Shown piece by piece: positions 22,623 to 34,246 of a DNA stretch of 64,000 bases. Source of the DNA: Trebouxia sp. TZW2008. Its lineage: Eukaryota > Chlorophyta > Trebouxiophyceae > Trebouxiales > Trebouxiaceae. Each line of letters opens with the position of its first letter. Positions within the stretch are counted from its first letter, which is position 1. The notes under the pieces were generated by a model. It worked only from the letters and a program-made list of their open reading frames with translations, did no database searches and was not told the DNA's origin. The DNA lies in NCBI GenBank assembly GCA_002118135.1, contig BDIU01000048.1, positions 62,001 through 126,000 of the forward strand. The letters are read 5' to 3'. The translations under genes and the position numbers were made by a program.

Positions 22623-22627
22623 TGTAA
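22623..22627 (+). terminator. probable TGTAA polyadenylation signal of the F-box gene
   Basis: TGTAA lies about 200 bp downstream of the F-box stop codon, within the usual 3' UTR length range for chlorophytes. Confidence 0.35.
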
Positions 22628-23118
22628 TATTCAAAGGTGTCTTCAGCTCAATCCATTTCAGCAGTCATAACTGTTACCAACGTTGTGCCTGTGCCAGCAT
22701 ATACGCAGACAACCAGGAACAGGGAGTGTAATGGCATGACCTGACCAACAGTTTCTCTGATATCCCTAGGGGCTGTCGCTGGGACGCTTGCTGGGACAAA
22801 AGCTGTGGGAAGCAAATGAGCGTCCATGTTTTGTCCAATGCGACTGTTGTCGTGATCAGACCTTATAATCTCCACGTGGACATGAAGGGTGTCCTGATCA
22901 GACCATGTAATGTGGACTTGAAGGGCGTACAATTGCTGTATCCTATCAAGTGCAGAGCTGCATCCAAACGTGAATCTGTTTTGCCTAGCATGGGTCACAG
23001 CATGGGAAGCCCCACGACCCCGAGAGAACCCCCTTTTGGCACCCTGTTGCTACCCCGCACCAATTTGTTAACATGCATGCACTGCAGGCCGTGCTGCCAC
23101 TAGCGTTTGCTTTCGTAC

Positions 23119-23491
23119 ATGTCGTTCAGAAGAACCTTTGGACGCCCAGGGCCTTTGCACTTTCTCATTGCGGCAGGGTAAGCAATGACTGCTGTCACTG
23201 TCGCAGTCTTGTGTCGATCTGGCTGGAATGCTGTGCAGCCTTAGTGGAATTTATTGTCGATGAAGGCTGCGGAAGCGATGATGCTGCTGCAGGTTCGGAG
23301 TTGGTACAGGCTACTACACTTTTGAGCCGGTGATTCGGAAGCACTTTGAGGGGCAAGGCCAGTCTGAATTGCCTGCACCTCCAGGCCAGTACATCGCCAA
23401 GCCCAGTGAAAGTGCTATACCGAAGCAGCCTGCTGCAGAAACCAAGCAAGCCTTAGCTGCTGACGACAAGCGTGCCGATAGCCAGGCTTGA
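23119..23491 (+). CDS. small single-pass membrane protein, PIGBOS1-like pattern
   Basis: Two exons, 23119-23177 and 23293-23491, join in phase (2 nt + 1 nt) and encode 85 aa. The N-terminus is basic (MSFRRTFGRPGP), followed by one hydrophobic segment and the motif FGVGTGYYTFEPVIRKHF, crossing the splice junction. A hydrophilic Ala/Gln/Lys-rich tail ends at TGA 23489-23491. A short Arg-rich head, one helix, then G-x-Y-x-F-x-P recalls small mitochondrial outer-membrane proteins such as animal PIGBOS1 (...GGVYIFQP...). That link is by pattern only. The splice restores one continuous frame where the unspliced frames are broken, which supports the model. Confidence 0.55.
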
Positions 23492-23499
23492 CCTTCTGT

Positions 23500-24847
23500 G
23501 AAAGGCACCGTGGGCCACTTGACAACAGGCTTTGCTGTGTCAAAGCGGTTAGGCATATCTGAACTCTCCTATAAATGCGCTCGATGAGTGTTGTTTAGCC
23601 AAGTCAGCAGCACGCATTGTTTTGAACATACACACAAGTGGACTGGATCAGGCCACCTTTTCTCATGACCAGACATCCCCCCACTCAAGCTTCCTGATCA
23701 AAACAAGCCCACTCTGAAATTGCTGCAGTCATACTGCAAATGGCACTTTGCGCATCAGCAGCAGATGCAGTATGCTCTGAGCTGTAAATTAGCTTTGGCA
23801 TGCTTAAGTTGACGCTTTTGCGCGTCAAATTCTTGTTGGACAAATATTGCCATGTATGGCAATTTCAAAGATCAGAAAATGGTCCTGATCACCACGTTTG
23901 ACCTGTAAGTCTGCTCTGCCATTGCCACGAGAGCGTGATTACAGGGAAATGCAGCACTCATTTTGAAGATGCAAGCAGCTTATGCAGCACCTATAGGACT
24001 GAGGCCTGTGTAAGGAGACATGTGTTCTGTTTTGCTTGCTGTCTCCTGTGCATAAGCAAGTCTGCATGCACATGCAAGTCTTCCTTGACAGCCTTACTGA
24101 TCCGTCAACAGGCACTAGATGAATTGTGTGTCTGACCACTGCTGTTACATGAAAGAAGGTCTACTAAGGCCAAAAAGATGTGTTGGTTGCTGAATTCAAT
24201 GACAACTTGATCAAAATGAATACTTGCACTCAGCACAATTCTTCTGCATGCGAAGTACGGCACAGTACAAAATGTTGCTGAAGATACGTCTGACGCAAAA
24301 AATAGCTGCAAACACAGATACAAAGCCCCACTGCAATGATCTCTGGGTGCCAACAACAGTAGGGAAGAATTGAGATGGCAAATTGTACAACAAAAGTGAA
24401 ACGCATTAGCACATAGCATCTGTAGTAAACCTAGCTTGACAGGGCTTCATCTAGCATGAATCATGACACGATGTAGCCGACCAAAATTGAGCAGGCATGC
24501 TGCTGTGGTTTAATCAAATGTCAAGCCTGCACTGGATCATCTGCACACAGTGCTAAATTCATGTAAAACATGAAGAGCAAGAAACTTAGCATAGCAAACT
24601 AGCAAATCAAAGAAAAGGGCAATGCTGAATTCTCATCAAATATAGGGTTCCAAGGCTATGCACAATATGATTTCAAACTAAATGCCTGTCTCCCAACAAC
24701 TAACCTGAAACGGGTTTAGTCAACTATACACTTCGACCGTCAATCTGATCTGTCCCATGACATTTTGTGACATTGGGATCAGTACTTGTTAGGTTTATTA
24801 TGATTATTGGTCTTGAACAGCACCGTTTTTGTTGAATGCTGCGGATA
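23500..24847. other. intergenic region, no gene seen
   Basis: About 1.3 kb, fairly AT-rich, lies between the small membrane-protein gene and the 3' end of the zinc-finger gene. Only short frames without splice or domain support are present. Confidence 0.5.
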
Positions 24848-25490
24848 TCAGCTGGTCCTAGGGTCCTGATCTTGCAGCATATGCCCTGTAGATCGACCCC
24901 AAAGCCTTTCATCATAAGGCAGCAACGAGGATTGAGAGCCAGCTTGTGAACGCTCAGAAGTCTGCTGTGACGCCTGTCCTATATGCTCCAGCAAGCTTCG
25001 CTCTGTATTGTCACCTTGCCCTATATGCTCCAGCAGACTGCGCTCCGCATTGTGACCCACATTTCCAACTCCCCAATTTGCCAGACTGTTCGCCTGCGGC
25101 TCTGAAGAGGACAGTCTGCTTGGGAGGCCTGGGTGCATTGGCTCGTCTGACAGGTAGTGCCCATGCATAGGTAGGGTTGGGCCTAGGTCTGAGCTGGAGG
25201 TCCCATAGGTGGCTGACGGCTCTGGGCTGATGCCCTCAAACTGCTCAAAAAGCCCCGCAGCGTCCTGTACACACCATTTGCATGATGCTGTGTACTTTGC
25301 AGCACTGAGCAGTCATTGTGTATGCAGAGTGCAGTGCAGCATGCAACATGCACTGTATATGCATGACAGTGCGTGTGCTGCTTGGTTGCAGCTGCATCAG
25401 CTGCAACAGATGTGCCAGATGATGACGTGTCAGCAACAAGTCGAAGACAGCATGAGCCTTCAGCAGAGAGACATGTTTACTAGGACATGC

Positions 25491-25558
<68 letters not shown>

Positions 25559-28500
25559 TGTTTGCCTTATTGTCAGAAGCTAGATCAAGGCATGCATGTG
25601 CCTTGCATAATGCATGTGCCTTGCACAATGCATGCAGCAGCAGCTGCACTGCAATTTGAAGCAGATCGAAGCTGATACACTGCAGCATGTGCTGTAGCTT
25701 ACATTAGAGGAAGGCAGCAGAGCACTGGGAATGGGAAGGCATCATCAACACCACAGTTTGACCTGACACAAGCCAGTGCCCATTGGAAGACAACATGAAG
25801 CTTGCGTTGAGATCAAGTGGGTTGAGCTTGCAGGCTGTGTCAAACTGGGTGCATGCAGGTCAGGGGTGATTGATCTTGGGGTCTTTAGGGGGGGTTGGGG
25901 GAGACCCATGTGAAGGCACCACAGGAACGATTACCAGGTTCAGGGAGGGCAGAGACTTGAAGGAGAGCAATACCTGAAGCCCCCAGGGAAGCTGCGGCTG
26001 CCTGTCCTGCATGGGCACTTGACCGTGGCCAGCTTGCCTACTTAGGCGCCTGGAGTAAGCCAGAAAAGCTTCAGACTCCTCAGAATTGAACGGCTCTGGG
26101 AAGCTGAATTGATCACCCTGAGGTGCTGCAGTTGCAGCATGAGGCATGTTGTACCCAAAGCGAGGTGCAAACTGCTGGTTGTACCCTCGTTGAGCCTCCC
26201 CAGAGTGCACACTGACTAGGCTGTGGGGCGACTGGTGGGTGGGGTCGCTGATCAGTGGTCTGAACAGTGCAGACTCAGCATTTCGCTGATGCGACAAGGC
26301 AGGACTATGCCCCGCCTGCTGCTGCTGCTGCTGCTGCTGCTGGTCACGTAGTCTGAGGCTCTGTGCCGCATTGCCTTCGCTGTCATTAGGCAAACCCCAT
26401 CGGTTGTTGAACTCCCAGGAGAGTAGACCTGGGAAGCTGCTGCCAGGAGTGGTGGCTGGCTGCTGGGTGTTGATGAGGGCGGGGGGGCTAGGGAGGGGGG
26501 TCAGGCTTGAGCCCCCATAGGCTGCCTGGCGCCTTGCCACTGGCTTGTGTGTCCAGCCTGTGCCTGACGACAATGGCTGGTATCTGCACAGTCACACTCA
26601 CAGTGATATCAATGACACAATTGATAATGATGGCTGGCTGCTAGGTGTTGATGAGGGGGGGGAGAGAGGGGGGGGCTAGGTTGGGGGGTCAGGCCTGACC
26701 CCCCCTAGCCTGTCTGCCGCCTTGCCATTGGCTTGTAAGTCCAGCCTGTGCCTAAGGACAGTAGGTGGCACCTGCACAGTCAGAACAAGAATGATGTCAA
26801 TGACACAGTTGATATTGATGGCTGGCTGCTGGGTGCTGATGAGTGTGGGGGAGGGAGGGGTGTCAGGGAGGGGTGGCTGACTTGTGAGTGCATTCTGTGC
26901 CTGATGACAGAGGTTGGTCCCTACACAGAGATGATGACAACAATCATCATAGAATCAGTCCACCACAAGTGCTAGGTGTGCGTGGCTCAAGTCCTGTCTT
27001 GCCTGGTACATGCATGCAGTCACAAACCCAATCATGGAACCATATGTCAACTTCTGTGCACCAGTGCTACAGGTAAGTCGCCGATGACAGCAGTTGATAC
27101 CTGCATACATTCATAGGTCCATGGTTGCAACATCAAATTCTGAACAAGATGGTGGTTAAAAAATACTGGATTGTGAGTCCAGCCTGTGACCTATGACAGC
27201 GCCTGTATATCTGCTATCTGCATGCATGCATACCGCCCATGCAGACCTGCATCTAGTTCTCCTACATATTCTGAGTATTGGGTGACTACATGCATCCGAC
27301 GAGTCATGCACAGGGCTCCACAACCATCTTTGACGCTCCCTGATCTCTGTGAAGGTGCGCAAATGCCAGCAGATGTCAACTTGAAGCTATACATCCAGAA
27401 GTAGCTGCCTCCCAGTTTTGAAGCATCACTACTTGGAGAAATATCTGTTTCTTCTCACATGATCTGAACAGTCAAGTGAATCAGTTATCACGCCAAAGCT
27501 GAGCACACGCAATGGCCTCACACAGTGCAGCACACTCCAGACGCTGACGCAAATGGAGTCCTGCACATCAAAGGCACACATGCAAGCACATTGCATATAC
27601 ATGTGCGCAAGCAGCAACTGTACCAAAATTGTTCTTGACACAGGGTAGAGCAGTGGTCTCTTGGTGTCAGGCTGCTGAAGGTGAAGACATGCTTGCCGTG
27701 AAGACAATGCAACGGGGAGGTCATCACTGCACTCAAACTGCGCAAGTAAATCTGATCAAGGGCAGTGCAGAGTGAGGACAGTTGTCTTGGTAGTCAGTGC
27801 AGTCATGATAAGGCCGATGCTATACCTGGATTGCTGCTGCCCATGTGTTCGGCCAGGCCTCCCGCTGCCTGGAGCTTCATAATGCTCCATGGAGGAAATC
27901 AGCTGATTGGGCTGCTGCAGCAAACTGGCGAGCGCATTGCCTCTGGAGAAATCCCCAAAGGTGGTGGGCAGGTTGGGGGGTGGGGAGGGGAAGGGGTCAT
28001 AGCCCTGGGGGTTGGGATTGCTGGAGCTGTGCGGGAATGACGGGCCCTGTACGCGTAAAAGCTCTTGTGCAGAAGCTGCCACCTGCTGAATGCGCTGTTG
28101 AGCCATCAGCTGTTGGTGATCTGCTGCTGCTGGGCCTAACTGGTTTGCACCAGCAGCAAAACTGGTTGCATCACCAAGGATGGCTTGCAGGACTGACTCA
28201 TCAGGCGGGGAGTGTAGCGTGGATGTGACAGCCACTGGCAGGCGCGCATTGCGGCCTTTGGCTCTGTCTGGATTGAAAAGGCTGAAATCAAATAGAGGTG
28301 GCATGTTGGCTAGCTCAGGGTCCAAGTCCCCAGGGGGGCTTGGAGGGGGTGAGGGGGCCCTCGATGTCAAGCTCAGAAGGGTTCTGGGGTTACGCTGCTG
28401 GCTGGATAGCATCTGCTGGTAACTGGATAGCTGATCTGTCGGCTTTGGTGCCAGCAGATCGTTATCCATGGGCAGATGCTGCAGAGCATGCCCCTCACGC

Positions 28501-29277
28501 TTGATCTGTGTAGCTTGCTCACCGTGCCAGCCTGACCTCCTGCAGCACGAGTGAATGATGTTGCTTGAGCACATCTTGCAGCTGCTGTCGCATGCAGTTG
28601 ATGCTGGTGAGTGGCAAGGTTCTGCTCAGGCTTGCAAGGGGGCATCTGTGCAGGGTTGCAAGGGGGCATAAGCAAGGTTCATTTGCATCGTAGATGTGTG
28701 CATACTGACGTCAATGAGGCGGCCTCATCAGAGAACCGGCTTAAGCTGCTTGTCCGAGGCAGCATATCCTCGTGCAATGTGCTTGTTCGGGTCCGCTGTC
28801 TGGCTGACTCGGTCGGAGTGTCTGGCTCCTCCTTACGCTCGGCATCCGTATCCTGCAGATGTGAATTGAGAAGATTGCATGCATGCATGATTTGAGCGCC
28901 TACTTCTCAACAATTGTAAGAGCCGCGAGCAGACCGCAAGCGCAAATTGACACATGCGTCCATCACTGCAACAGTTGACTCACCGCATCTCGGGGGCGTT
29001 TGGCAGGCTGCCGTACCCCAATGCGACCAGCAAAACAGCCGACGTGATGCTTTCCGGGTTTTAGCTCTTTTCCGCACTTTGGACAAAACTGCAGCTCTGT
29101 ACCGTGACCCCTCTCCTTGCCCGACCCGCGCACGTCCGGGGGAGCTCTATAGTGTACTTTCAAACGCCACAGCTCAGCAAAACTGCGTGTGCAGCCAGGA
29201 TACGGACAGTAAAACCTGTCTTCATCCTTTCCGCGTTTGATCCGGTTATCTTGGGATGTGTTTTCCGCACGCTGCAT
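24848..29277 (-). CDS. C2H2-type zinc-finger protein with long disordered region
   Basis: Five exons join in phase: 29277-28984, 28852-28706, 28505-27826, 26583-25974 and 25264-24848, giving about 715 aa. ATG 29277 is the first in the exon. Residues about 20-75 contain FYCPYPGCTRSFAELWRLKV with C-x4-C and downstream His. A second zinc site follows (FCPKCGKELKPGKHHVGC). This double module is one I recall from conserved chlorophyte regulators. The remainder is Pro/Ser/Gln-rich and probably disordered, with a coding poly-Gln run in exon 4 and a duplicated decapeptide ERSLLEHIGQ in exon 5. A nuclear DNA-binding regulator is likely. Intron 3 holds tandem decayed copies of the start of exon 4; intron 4 holds a long CAG/CTG repeat. 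Confidence 0.75.
25492..25557. repeat. (CAG)22 trinucleotide repeat in zinc-finger gene intron 4
   Basis: Twenty-two uninterrupted CAG units lie on the plus strand, so the minus-strand transcript would carry (CUG)22. It sits in the intron between exons 4 and 5. Both splice junctions around it give a continuous frame without it, so it is not coding in the proposed model. Confidence 0.9.
26627..27230 (-). pseudogene. tandem decayed copies of the start of zinc-finger exon 4
   Basis: A unit of about 185 bp covering the end of intron 3 and the first part of exon 4 (functional copy near 26450-26637) is repeated at 26627-26814 and, more decayed, at 26815-26950 and about 27166-27230. The first copy keeps its acceptor (CTGACTGTGCAG) and reads GTGWTYKPMARRQTG before an in-frame TAG, where the functional exon has TAT (Tyr). 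The G-run-rich segment is repeated too. Confidence 0.75.
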
Positions 29278-29948
29278 TCGCTGTCTGACAAACAAGGAGG
29301 TGCGTCAGAGGCTGTTTCACCATTGAACGACGCAGGTTTACTGCAACAAGCGCGACTTACAGAATGGAGCGGCGGTTTATGCTGTAAACGCTTAGGAACG
29401 CAGGCCTGCACACTTCCTACCAACCTGCGCGGGAGCTCTCTTTGCTGCAGGTAAATAAATAATTTGCGAGGGAGCCAGCTGACGTCATCCAGACGAACGA
29501 AAATGGTAGCCCTAAGCTGGAAACCCTTCAGCCAGAGACCTCCTTACCAACACTTACCAAGCAATGTTTGAGCATCAGCCCGACATGGAGATGGCAAGTG
29601 CGGACGAAATGCGCGCGTAGATGGTCACTGCAGAGACATGAAATACACAAGAAGTAAAAGGATGCACATGCAGAGCCAGCACGCACTTGGACTCTGACCT
29701 GAAAGGGTCGCATAGTCGGGTCTAATGCGTCGTAAAGGTTTGAACACATACTACTGACTCATTTCATCATACGGCAAATCATACCACTGGCGACTTTTGA
29801 GCCCGTTCTACCTGAACCAAGTGCTCGATGAGTCATGACTGTCATGTGGTGTATGACTTGACTTTGTTTGCAAGCCACGTTCCTCAGTTCCACTTGAATC
29901 ATTGTTGACCTGCCACTGCAAGCCACTGTGTGCAATATTCAACTCCCC
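29278..29948. promoter_or_regulatory. zinc-finger gene upstream region and TMEM33-like 3' UTR
   Basis: This 670-bp spacer lies between two minus-strand genes. It must contain the promoter of the zinc-finger gene. No specific element was recognised. Confidence 0.35.
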
Positions 29949-32900
29949 TTACAAATTGTAGCGCAACCATTTGCTGTGTATGATTGGGCTCAGCCTCTGC
30001 CAACACTGAGAAACCAACGCTGGGCATAGTTTATGGCAGTCTGTACAGGTCCGATTTGCCTCACATAGGGGCTGACCTTTTGATCTATGAGTCTCCACAC
30101 CTGTATGATTCAAGTGCAATTCAGCAATCAGAACTGCCGTTCTGCTGAGGCGGCAGGCATAATGGTATACAAAGCCTTTGCAGCTCAAGCAGCAGATGGC
30201 ATCATTGTGCAGAAACAAATGACATCACAGCAAGACAGCTACACAGCACAATTTGAACAGTGACCTTTGCATGTAATGCAGAAACGCTCAGATATGCCGC
30301 AGGGCACCTGCTGCAAGCACAGACCTGCGCATGGTACGCTGCAGCATCTGGTGAGAAGTATCGCATTCGCAGCCAGTTCCAGTAGAGGAAGGTCAACAGG
30401 ATGGCTCGTCGTGGGGTGGCAATCATAACGATCAGCAGGAAGCCTGTGCCAATCTCAGCCCCAGCATTGTACACTAGCGCGTCCCTCTGCATTTATACAG
30501 TGCCACTGCTCAGACTGAGAGTACACTGCCCTAGAGGTTTTGCTCTGCTCAGCATTGCTGCTCATCATCATCACCATCAGCATGCTTTGTATTCGGGTTC
30601 TACGACCCTGCTGAATGCATGTAGGAGCAGATCCATTGATGCTAACAGCAGACAATCACAGGGCTTCACTGTATAAACACAGGCCCAGCGCAATGGGAGC
30701 CTACGCTGCAAATAGCAGCTTGGTAACAATGCTAAAAATGCTCGTCTAGCCTTTGTTCAGTGCTCCAGTTCAATTGTGGTCACAGATTCTTGGCATGCCA
30801 TGCGCTTTGTTTGCCCTTAAGTCGTTTGTGGCGTTTGTGGCAGATGAAGCATGCGTAAGTGATGCCAGTCACTCTGTGTACCCAGCTTGACGTGGAAAAG
30901 TGGCAGCCCTAGTGCAGCAGGGTGGGCGTAGTGTGGTTTTAGGCCCATAGATTGTATTGAATGCCAAGTAACGGCCACTACTCTACACTTAGCAGCCTGA
31001 CCTGGTGTGATGCTAAGAAGGAATGGGCACGCACACCATATCGCCTCCAGAGCGGGTTGTTTGGGAAGTTCTTTGTGCAGTAGGCGAATGCATGGTACAC
31101 AGCCAGTACAGCGATGGGGACCACGACCTGCGCACATTGCAGCACATGGTATCAGAGCAGAGCTTGATGAGCAGTTGTGCAACGCTACTCTTGACAGCAT
31201 ATTTGCAGCAGATGCAAGGAGAGCAAGATGTGATGAAGAGTTGCACGCTGCTAGTCTTGACAGAGCACAGTGCTATGCCAAAAGCAACAAGTGCAATCAG
31301 TGCCTCCACTCATAGATTCTTCACTGCAACAAAGATGCAATGGGTTCAGGGCAACTTTTCAATAAGCAATTGCCCAATGCTTGTCTGATAGAATACGTTG
31401 CTGTACCAACAGCAACACCTGCAGTCAATGCCTAATCAGCCCTGCTACAACGTATTGGCATGATGGCAAGGAAATGGTCCAAATGTGTTGCTCTGCAGAT
31501 CCAACTGCTGTTGATGTTAAGTCAATGCAGTGTCGTACCAGAGATATTGACTGCTGAGGCAGAAAAATGGTGCTCAGCATGAAATACTGGAAGTCAGTGG
31601 TGCCTCCAGCGCGCTGCAACCATGCCTGTAAATGGGTCAAAAAGCCAGAGCGCTGGATTGTTGGGAAGCCAGCTTTCAAGTACACCTGCAAAGAAGTAGA
31701 AGAATTGCCCTACATTGCAACATCAATGGCAGGGCAATCACCTTCTCGGTACATAAGGCAAACTGGGTTATCTTCTTGTTTGCAAAAGCCATCAGAAGCA
31801 GCAATGGCGTACGCACGACTTTGACATGCCTGAGCCAGCCAACACGACTGTTTGCATGTGCCACACAGTGGCGATGACCAGATGTCCAACAGATTTAGGC
31901 GACCTGGCCAGTGGCCAACTGACAGCGCTCATCTTGGTTGCTATGGCTACAATCACAGCGTCTGAAGGTTGCTTGTAAAAGCAGACATGTGCAAATGCTC
32001 ATACTCCTCAATGCTTGATTCTCTCAGATTGCAACTGGTTGTGGTCTCTATACCACAGATGCTTTCAAGCCATGTGTGTGGGTGATCCAAGATGGCAGGA
32101 ATGGAAGCTGCAGAAGTATGCAGCAAGAGGGAAATTTTAGGAAGTGAATCTTTTACCTTATAGCCATGAGAGAGGATTGAAGTCTGCAGGAAATATATCC
32201 ATGCCACTCTTGATAGTTTCCTGTTCAAGGGCTGCACATGAAGCACAGCAAGCAGTATGAGAGTGAGATGCATGCAGAACAGGACAGTCTGTGTGCTTTG
32301 TGGAGTTGGTTTGAAAGAACGCCTAAAAAAGCTAGCGGCTCTGTCTGTAAACCCTCTTGCTGTGTTTGCTGCCTGAGCTGCGCTGAACCTTGCATTGCTC
32401 TGTGTGTCTGTAGAGCGACCAGATGAGGATGCTGGAGCTGTTGGGACATCCTGATTCTGATTGCTGCTGTCATCTGTAAGCAAGACAAGCATTGTTGCTG
32501 GCAAGCAATGCTGCTTTCAGCCTTACTGAGTTTGCTACAATGCGTCAGGTATGGGCAACCAGATCACGCGAACAAACACAGCAGACTTTTGGATTGACAA
32601 AGCAGATGGGCTATTTGCCTAAACGCAGCACGAAGCAGGTTGATGCCAAAAGAGCTCTGAACTCACCATGGAATGGCTTGCTGGAGCTAGAGGGTGCTGC
32701 AGCTGCAGTATCAGCAGCAGCAGGCTTATATGCTGGATCCTGCAAATCATATCATGTGCTGAGCCGGATCAGTGCAAATGCAGATTCATTGCAGTTGCGT
32801 CACTGTATCACACCCACCACTTCTTTTTGGTACCACTTCACTTTGTACTTCTGCAGGATAGCTTGTTCGTCTTTGTCAGGCGGGATCTCTATCCTGGCTC

Positions 32901-33027
32901 GATACCGATTCCAGCGGTCGTCCGAAGCGAAGTCAAAGTTCCTACAGTGAAGCATCAGCTTGAACAGCAATCAGTGGCGCCAGATACGGCGCGCCACAAT
33001 GTACCTGAAGGCTGCCTCTGATGCCAT
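29949..33027 (-). CDS. TMEM33/Pom33-family ER and nuclear-envelope membrane protein
   Basis: Eight exons join in phase: 33027-33005, 32941-32818, 32739-32667, 32473-32157, 31685-31539, 31127-31002, 30486-30325 and 30005-29949, encoding 342 aa. The N-terminal part (residues about 1-60) has a conserved-looking block, FASDDRWNRYRARIEIP and YKVKWYQKEVDP. A Ser/Ala-rich linker follows. Four hydrophobic segments are seen, near LFCMHLTLILLAVLHV, FQYFMLSTIFLPQQ, VVVPIAVLAVYHAFAY and GTGFLLIVMIATPRRAILL. The last is followed by FLYWNWLRMRYFSPDAAAYH, which closely resembles the C-terminal block of plant and animal TMEM33. The family shapes ER tubules and helps nuclear pore distribution. The N-terminal extension is longer than in animals. 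The stop codon lies within a TGTAA word. Confidence 0.75.
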
Positions 33028-33393
33028 GATCCGCTTGATCCCAAACGCCAAGGACTGCTTCTTGGCTCACTGGCCTGACTACAGAGCTGATGCATTGCGC
33101 AAGCTGAAGAGCAATTGCAAACCTTGTCCAGATTCCTCCAACTCCAGCAAGGCGTGCAGAGCTAGCAATCGCAAGGACTGCCCTCGGTAAGCAAAACTTA
33201 CAGCTTTCAAGGTCCGCTGATCCTTGGCAAGGCTACTAGACCGGATTTGCAGCCTGCACAGGCAGCTTGAGCGTGCCTCATTGCGATAAGCTCCCTTACC
33301 TAGGGGCATGCCACAAAAGCAGTGTCGCGATATGTCCGGCTTGTAGGGCTTTTGTGAATCTCATAGAAGTTCGCGAACTCAAATTGTGAAATC
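33028..33393. promoter_or_regulatory. shared divergent promoter, TMEM33-like gene and 33.4-kb gene
   Basis: 366 bp separate two divergent start codons. Promoters for both must lie here or within 5' UTRs. No TATA box was recognised. Confidence 0.4.
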
Positions 33394-34246
33394 ATGTCCG
33401 ACTTTGAGCAATTCGCCGTGCACAAGTCCGCAGACAGCCTCAGTGTCCATAAGGCCAGGATGGCTCGGCCAAGGTTCGCTCAAGAAGCAGCAGAGGACGA
33501 GGAAGATGAATTGGAACTGGAAGACGAGCAGCCCGACTCTCCCGCTCCTGACACCGAGGTCCAGGCTAGGGTAGACAGCATAGCTTTGGCACAGAAACGC
33601 CTGAATGCCAAATCGGCAGAGAAACCAAGGTTCGACAGCAACACTGCCCCAAAATCTAGATTCGGGCGGGTGAAGCTGCCAGAAGAGACTGAGGAGCCTG
33701 CATCTGATGATAAGAAGATCAAGCCAGCATCAGGTACCGTTGTTACTTGAGTTAGCTCAGGTCTCTGATTGCACAAAAGCACTTCACCAGCACTTCACTG
33801 GGTGTCAAGTATTGCAATCCACAGTTACTCCTCACATTGACAAAGTATGCAAGGCGAGAGCCTGCACTTACAATGTCACAGAATGCATTGCATGTGTTGC
33901 ACAATGTTGCCGCAAGATAACGCTTGTGCTGTGCGGGCTTTGCGTGAGAATTCCCGGAGCATGCCAGACAGCAGGTGCATGACTCTTTCTGGGACGCACA
34001 ATGCAGCAGCTTGAATCATGTTTTGTATCTGCAGGCTTCATGCAAATGGGACGCAAGCTTGCACAGAAGTTGTCGCTGTCAAGCAAAAAGGAACCCAAAT
34101 CAGTCAAGATTTCACAGCAGGAGCCAGAAGTGCATGATATTGCTGCAGATGCAAACCGCGTCAGCTTTGCTCCAGCACCTCCAGCTGTCATTCACTTGGA
34201 TGCCACATCAGTATCAGAAACATCTTCTGCTGACAAGGCATTCTAA
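33394..34246 (+). CDS. uncharacterised charged, probably disordered protein
   Basis: Two exons, 33394-33733 and 34035-34246, join in phase (1 nt + 2 nt) and encode 183 aa. The sequence begins MSDFEQFAVHKSADSL, then has a strongly acidic run (EAAEDEEDELELEDEQ), repeated charged KPRFDSN/KSRFGRVKLPEET motifs, a basic central part (MGRKLAQKLSLSSKKEPK) and ends ETSSADKAF. No signal peptide or membrane segment is present. Composition suggests a soluble, mostly disordered nuclear or cytosolic protein. No family is recognised, but coding character and splice phase are good. Confidence 0.65.

Noticed and set aside
22648..22998. 116-codon minus-strand frame downstream of the F-box gene
   Set aside because: It has a mildly hydrophobic end but no start context, splice partner or recognisable domain.
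25245..25688. Minus-strand open frame with a long poly-Cys run
   Set aside because: It is produced by reading the CAG/CTG repeat in one frame; the spliced gene model skips it.
31140..31330. Tandem repeat before TMEM33-like exon 6 considered as another exon-copy array
   Set aside because: The repeated unit is intron sequence only; I could not match it to the exon itself.
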